The notes under the pieces: model-generated
Seen by the model: only the letters and a program-made list of their open reading frames with translations
Databases searched by the model: none
Told to the model about the DNA's origin: nothing
Source: Pseudomonas marincola
Lineage (GTDB): Bacteria; Pseudomonadota; Gammaproteobacteria; Pseudomonadales; Pseudomonadaceae
Direction: 5' to 3'
Assembly (NCBI RefSeq): GCF_900116605.1
Contig: NZ_FPBC01000016.1
Location: forward strand, 47,511 to 111,510
Length of the DNA: 64,000 nt
Shown here: positions 61,848-64,000 of the stretch, one piece after another
Position numbering within the stretch: position 1 is the first letter of the stretch
How the letters are laid out: every line of letters begins with the position of its first letter
Translations under genes and position numbers: made by a program

Positions 61848-63059
61848 TCAGCGTTGGCCGCCGTGCGCTGTCGAGGGCGCAGTGAACGCGCCAATACGCG
61901 AATAACTTGCCGGGCTGAAACGCAGGGTCATCAGCAGCATCGCCAGTAAACTCAACACGGTAAATTGCCAGGTACTGTGAAAGCTGCCTGTGACCTCACG
62001 CAACAAGCCGCCAAGCGATGGCGCCAGCGCATTGATCAGAAAGCCAAAGCCCTGCACGAAGGCCGCCAGCTGCCCAGCCAATCGCGGCTCATGCAAGTGA
62101 TCCATGCTCAGCAGCAGGCACAGCACAAAACAGGCACCCAACCCAAAGCCGATCAAACCGACCCACACCGCAGGCGCCAGCAGCGGCGCAAACAGTAATC
62201 CCGAGAAACCCAACAACTGCGCAAGCAGACTTACGCCCAGCAGCGGCCGGCGATCTTGTATGCGATGCGCCAACACTGGCATCGACAGCGCTGCCGTCAC
62301 TTGAAAAATAGTCATCCAGGCCAACAACGCCCCGCTTGCCTGTTGCGTCCAACCAAGCTGTTGATAATAAGCCGGCAGCCACGCCACAACCGTCATGAAG
62401 CCCCAATTGCAAAAACCAAAGTAAACCGCCAGCGCCCATGCCCGACGATTCCCGATAAAGGTTTTCCACGAGAGCTTTTGCGCCAACGAATGCGGTGTAT
62501 GCCAAGGCATCTTGAGCCACAGCACAAACGCCAGCAGCGCCGGAATCAGCCAAACCCACAGCCCAACCTGCCAATGGCCAAAAGAATGCGCCAGACGCGG
62601 GCTGATCAACGCAGCAAGGCCTCCGCCGCCCATCAACGAAGCCGAGTACACGCCCATCGCCAACGCAACGCCACCCACAAACTGGCGCTTGATCATCCCG
62701 GGCACCAAAACCTGAATCAGCGCGATGCCCAACCCACCCAACAGCGCCGACATCAGCAACAAATTGCCATCCGCAATCAACCCTCGCGACAGGCAGGCAA
62801 ACAGAATGCACAGCAAGCCAAGCGCAATGCCTCTGCCCTCACCCAACCGCGCCTCCACCCACGCCCCGCACAAAGCCACCAGCCCGATGCAAATCACCGG
62901 CAAGGTGGTCAGCAGCGCAGCAACTTGAAAGCTCATGGCCGTGTCCACGCGAATGTCGTCAAGCAATGGACTGATCGAAGTCAGAATCGGCCGCAAGTTA
63001 AGCCCCAGCGCAACCAGCAACAGCCAACCCACAACGCCAACGCGCTCAACCTTATGCAT
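61848..63059 (-). CDS. MFS transporter, cyanate/nitroimidazole (CynX/NimT) type
   Basis: 403 residues with about twelve membrane helices. LNLRPILTSISPLLDDIR near the N-terminus is the hallmark of the CynX/YeaN group, with GVYSASLMGGGGLAALISP and WLPAYYQQLGWTQQASGALLAW in the middle. Substrate unknown; family members export or import small nitrogen compounds. The ATG at 63059 is preferred over an in-frame TTG at 63065. Confidence 0.9.
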   Translation of the reverse strand: MHKVERVGVVGWLLLVALGLNLRPILTSISPLLDDIRVDTAMSFQVAALLTTLPVICIGLVALCGAWVEARLGEGRGIALGLLCILFACLSRGLIADGNLLLMSALLGGLGIALIQVLVPGMIKRQFVGGVALAMGVYSASLMGGGGLAALISPRLAHSFGHWQVGLWVWLIPALLAFVLWLKMPWHTPHSLAQKLSWKTFIGNRRAWALAVYFGFCNWGFMTVVAWLPAYYQQLGWTQQASGALLAWMTIFQVTAALSMPVLAHRIQDRRPLLGVSLLAQLLGFSGLLFAPLLAPAVWVGLIGFGLGACFVLCLLLSMDHLHEPRLAGQLAAFVQGFGFLINALAPSLGGLLREVTGSFHSTWQFTVLSLLAMLLMTLRFSPASYSRIGAFTAPSTAHGGQR

Positions 63060-63420
63060 GACCAACGCCCCTTATGCGCGCAGCAGTCATGCACCCACAA
63101 CTGCCCAAGCAAGCAACAAACACTTCCCCATGCGCACTCAATGATCGCCAATCAAGCATTAGAACCCCCATAGATACACACCCAGCCAAACTGCGGGCGA
63201 ACGAACACATCGCCCATGGCCAGAACAGGATAGAGAAAGTCATAAGGAATAAGCATCCCGCCGGCCATTGTGCCATGCCAGCGCAAAAAACCTGATCATT
63301 CAATCAGGTAACCCCCCAAAGCCCCCTTGCCCAAGGCAAAGAAACCCGCACCAACCCGCTGTCGCACCACGCCTTGCGCGTAAGCACTTGATCATGCGCA
63401 ATAATTTTATGAAAACATGC
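63060..63420. other. 361-bp stretch without a supported gene
   Basis: It should hold the promoter of the leftward MFS gene. Open frames on both strands here overlap the transporter or lack ribosome sites. No repeats were seen. Confidence 0.5.
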
Positions 63421-63449
63421 TTGACACAGAAGCCCGAGACTAGAATAAT
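63421..63449 (+). promoter_or_regulatory. Sigma-70 promoter of tRNA-Met
   Basis: TTGACA (63421-63426)-N17-AATAAT (63444-63449), 11 bases before the tRNA. Confidence 0.7.
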
Positions 63450-63460
63450 GCGCGCCACTC

Positions 63461-63537
63461 GGCTACGTAGCTCAGCTGGTTAGAGCATAGCATTCATAAT
63501 GCTGGGGTCCGGGGTTCAAGTCCCTGCGTAGCCACCA
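63461..63537 (+). tRNA. tRNA-Met (CAU), elongator type
   Basis: 77 nt with encoded ACCA. Acceptor GGCTACG/CGTAGCC is fully paired at position 1-72 (initiator tRNAs are not). Anticodon loop TTCATAA, TΨC loop GGGTTCAAGTCCC. Confidence 0.96.
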
Positions 63538-63545
63538 AACAAAAC

Positions 63546-63576
63546 AAGGGTTTACCGAAAGGTAAGCCCTTTTTTG
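63546..63576 (+). terminator. Terminator of tRNA-Met
   Basis: GGGTTTACC-GAAA-GGTAAGCCC (one G-T pair) and a run of six T. Confidence 0.9.
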
Positions 63577-63646
63577 TGTGCGCGAGTGACTACAAAGTGG
63601 CTACAGCTTGCCTACCCTAAATGAACATCTTCTTCGGATTGACCTA

Positions 63647-64000
63647 GGGAAACTCTGAAGAAGACTTCCTTATTTTGGCAAAATGCCCGGACTCCACCCG
63701 CCGAGTTTTCCGATGAAGCAGATGACCTTCGCCGACGCCGAGTACGCCGGCAAGCGCAAACAGACCCGCAAAGAGCTGTTCCTGATCGAGATGGATCGGG
63801 TGGTGCCGTGGAAGGGTTTGGTTGCCTTGATCGCCCCGCATTATCCCAAGGGCGAAGGCGGTCGTCCGGCGTATCCGCTGATGGCGATGCTGCGGGTTCA
63901 TCTGATGCAGAACTGGTTTGGCTACAGCGACCCGGCGATGGAGGAAGCGCTGTACGAGACCACCATCCTGCGCCAGTTTGCGGGTTTGAGCCTTGAGCGC
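63647..64000 (+). mobile_element. IS5-type insertion sequence, left part
   Basis: The element seems to start just after CTAG at 63644-63647, the type of short target used by IS5 relatives, with a left end reading GGGAAACTCTGAAGAAG. The transposase gene follows 65 bases in. The right end lies outside the window, so the terminal repeat and target duplication cannot be confirmed. Confidence 0.7.
63713..64000 (+). CDS. IS5-family transposase, N-terminal part
   Basis: 96 residues, open to the window edge. It begins KQMTFADAEYAGKRKQTRKELFL and continues with the DUF772 domain (GGRPAYPLMAMLRVHLMQNWFGYSDPAMEEALYE), the N-terminal DNA-binding part of IS5-type DDE transposases. The DDE residues would be further right. 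No frameshift is seen in the visible part. Confidence 0.9.
   Translation, partial: MKQMTFADAEYAGKRKQTRKELFLIEMDRVVPWKGLVALIAPHYPKGEGGRPAYPLMAMLRVHLMQNWFGYSDPAMEEALYETTILRQFAGLSLER

Noticed and set aside
63052..63303. Small hydrophobic Cys-rich gene upstream of the MFS transporter
   Set aside because: It overlaps the transporter start in another frame and lacks a ribosome site or family.

Overview
The window reads as chromosomal DNA of a Pseudomonas-type gammaproteobacterium. The gene order pagL-murI-moeB-prmC-prfA-hemA // TPR lipoprotein-lolB-ispE-tRNA-Gln-prs-rplY-pth-ychF matches, as I remember it, the P. aeruginosa arrangement. A malonate decarboxylase gene (mdcA), a PpSB1-type short LOV photoreceptor, a class II LitR regulator, acetate kinase/Pta, PagL and DUF1302/DUF1329 genes fit the same family. 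All assignments come from reading the sequence and from recalled family knowledge; no database search was run.

Layout. 1-5.6 kb: the 5' end of mdcA (leftward), a divergent TyrR/PhhR-like sigma-54 activator, then leftward genes for an SDR, a hydrolase closely resembling vertebrate MEST, a class II aldolase and a flavodoxin. 5.7-11.5 kb: the most distinctive region, a probable blue-light response module. It has a short LOV protein, a PilZ-like protein, a MerR/LitR regulator whose cobalamin motif is degenerate, a DUF393 protein, a membrane-anchored ABM-domain protein and the tetrahydromonapterin genes folM-folE-folX. TGTACA boxes occur at four places here. Two of them, upstream of litR (leftward) and of folM (rightward), share the architecture CCTTGTACA-N12-GGTAT(A/G), with the second half lying on the -10 element. 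11.5-12.1 kb: four tandem repeats of about 140 bp, without a convincing gene.

12.2-29 kb: housekeeping and stress genes: DUF1244, HopJ, trxB, cysZ, a GT4 glycosyltransferase, a TetR-Old Yellow Enzyme pair, nitroreductase, glutathione peroxidase, SlyD, ackA-pta, a PlsC-type acyltransferase, a response regulator-PAS-GGDEF protein, an OmpA-like lipoprotein and an MBL hydrolase. 28-38 kb: a probable fatty acid or ester uptake cluster (alpha/beta hydrolase, MalT-like LuxR activator, DUF1329, DUF1302, acyl-CoA ligase). 38-49 kb: thiolase, LysE exporter, 2-hydroxyacid dehydrogenase, rsmC, a yybP-ykoY manganese riboswitch before a GDT1-type transporter, an SDR-like epimerase, an M48 lipoprotein, an SRAP protein and several small proteins. 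49-62 kb: the conserved murI-hemA and lolB-ychF blocks with two identical tRNA-Gln genes. 62-64 kb: an MFS transporter, tRNA-Met, and the start of an IS5-type insertion sequence that runs off the end.

The genes that appear to act together are the LOV/LitR/fol group (light sensing coupled to pterin synthesis), the LuxR-DUF1329-DUF1302-ligase group (lipid acquisition and activation) and ackA-pta (acetyl-CoA/acetate interconversion).
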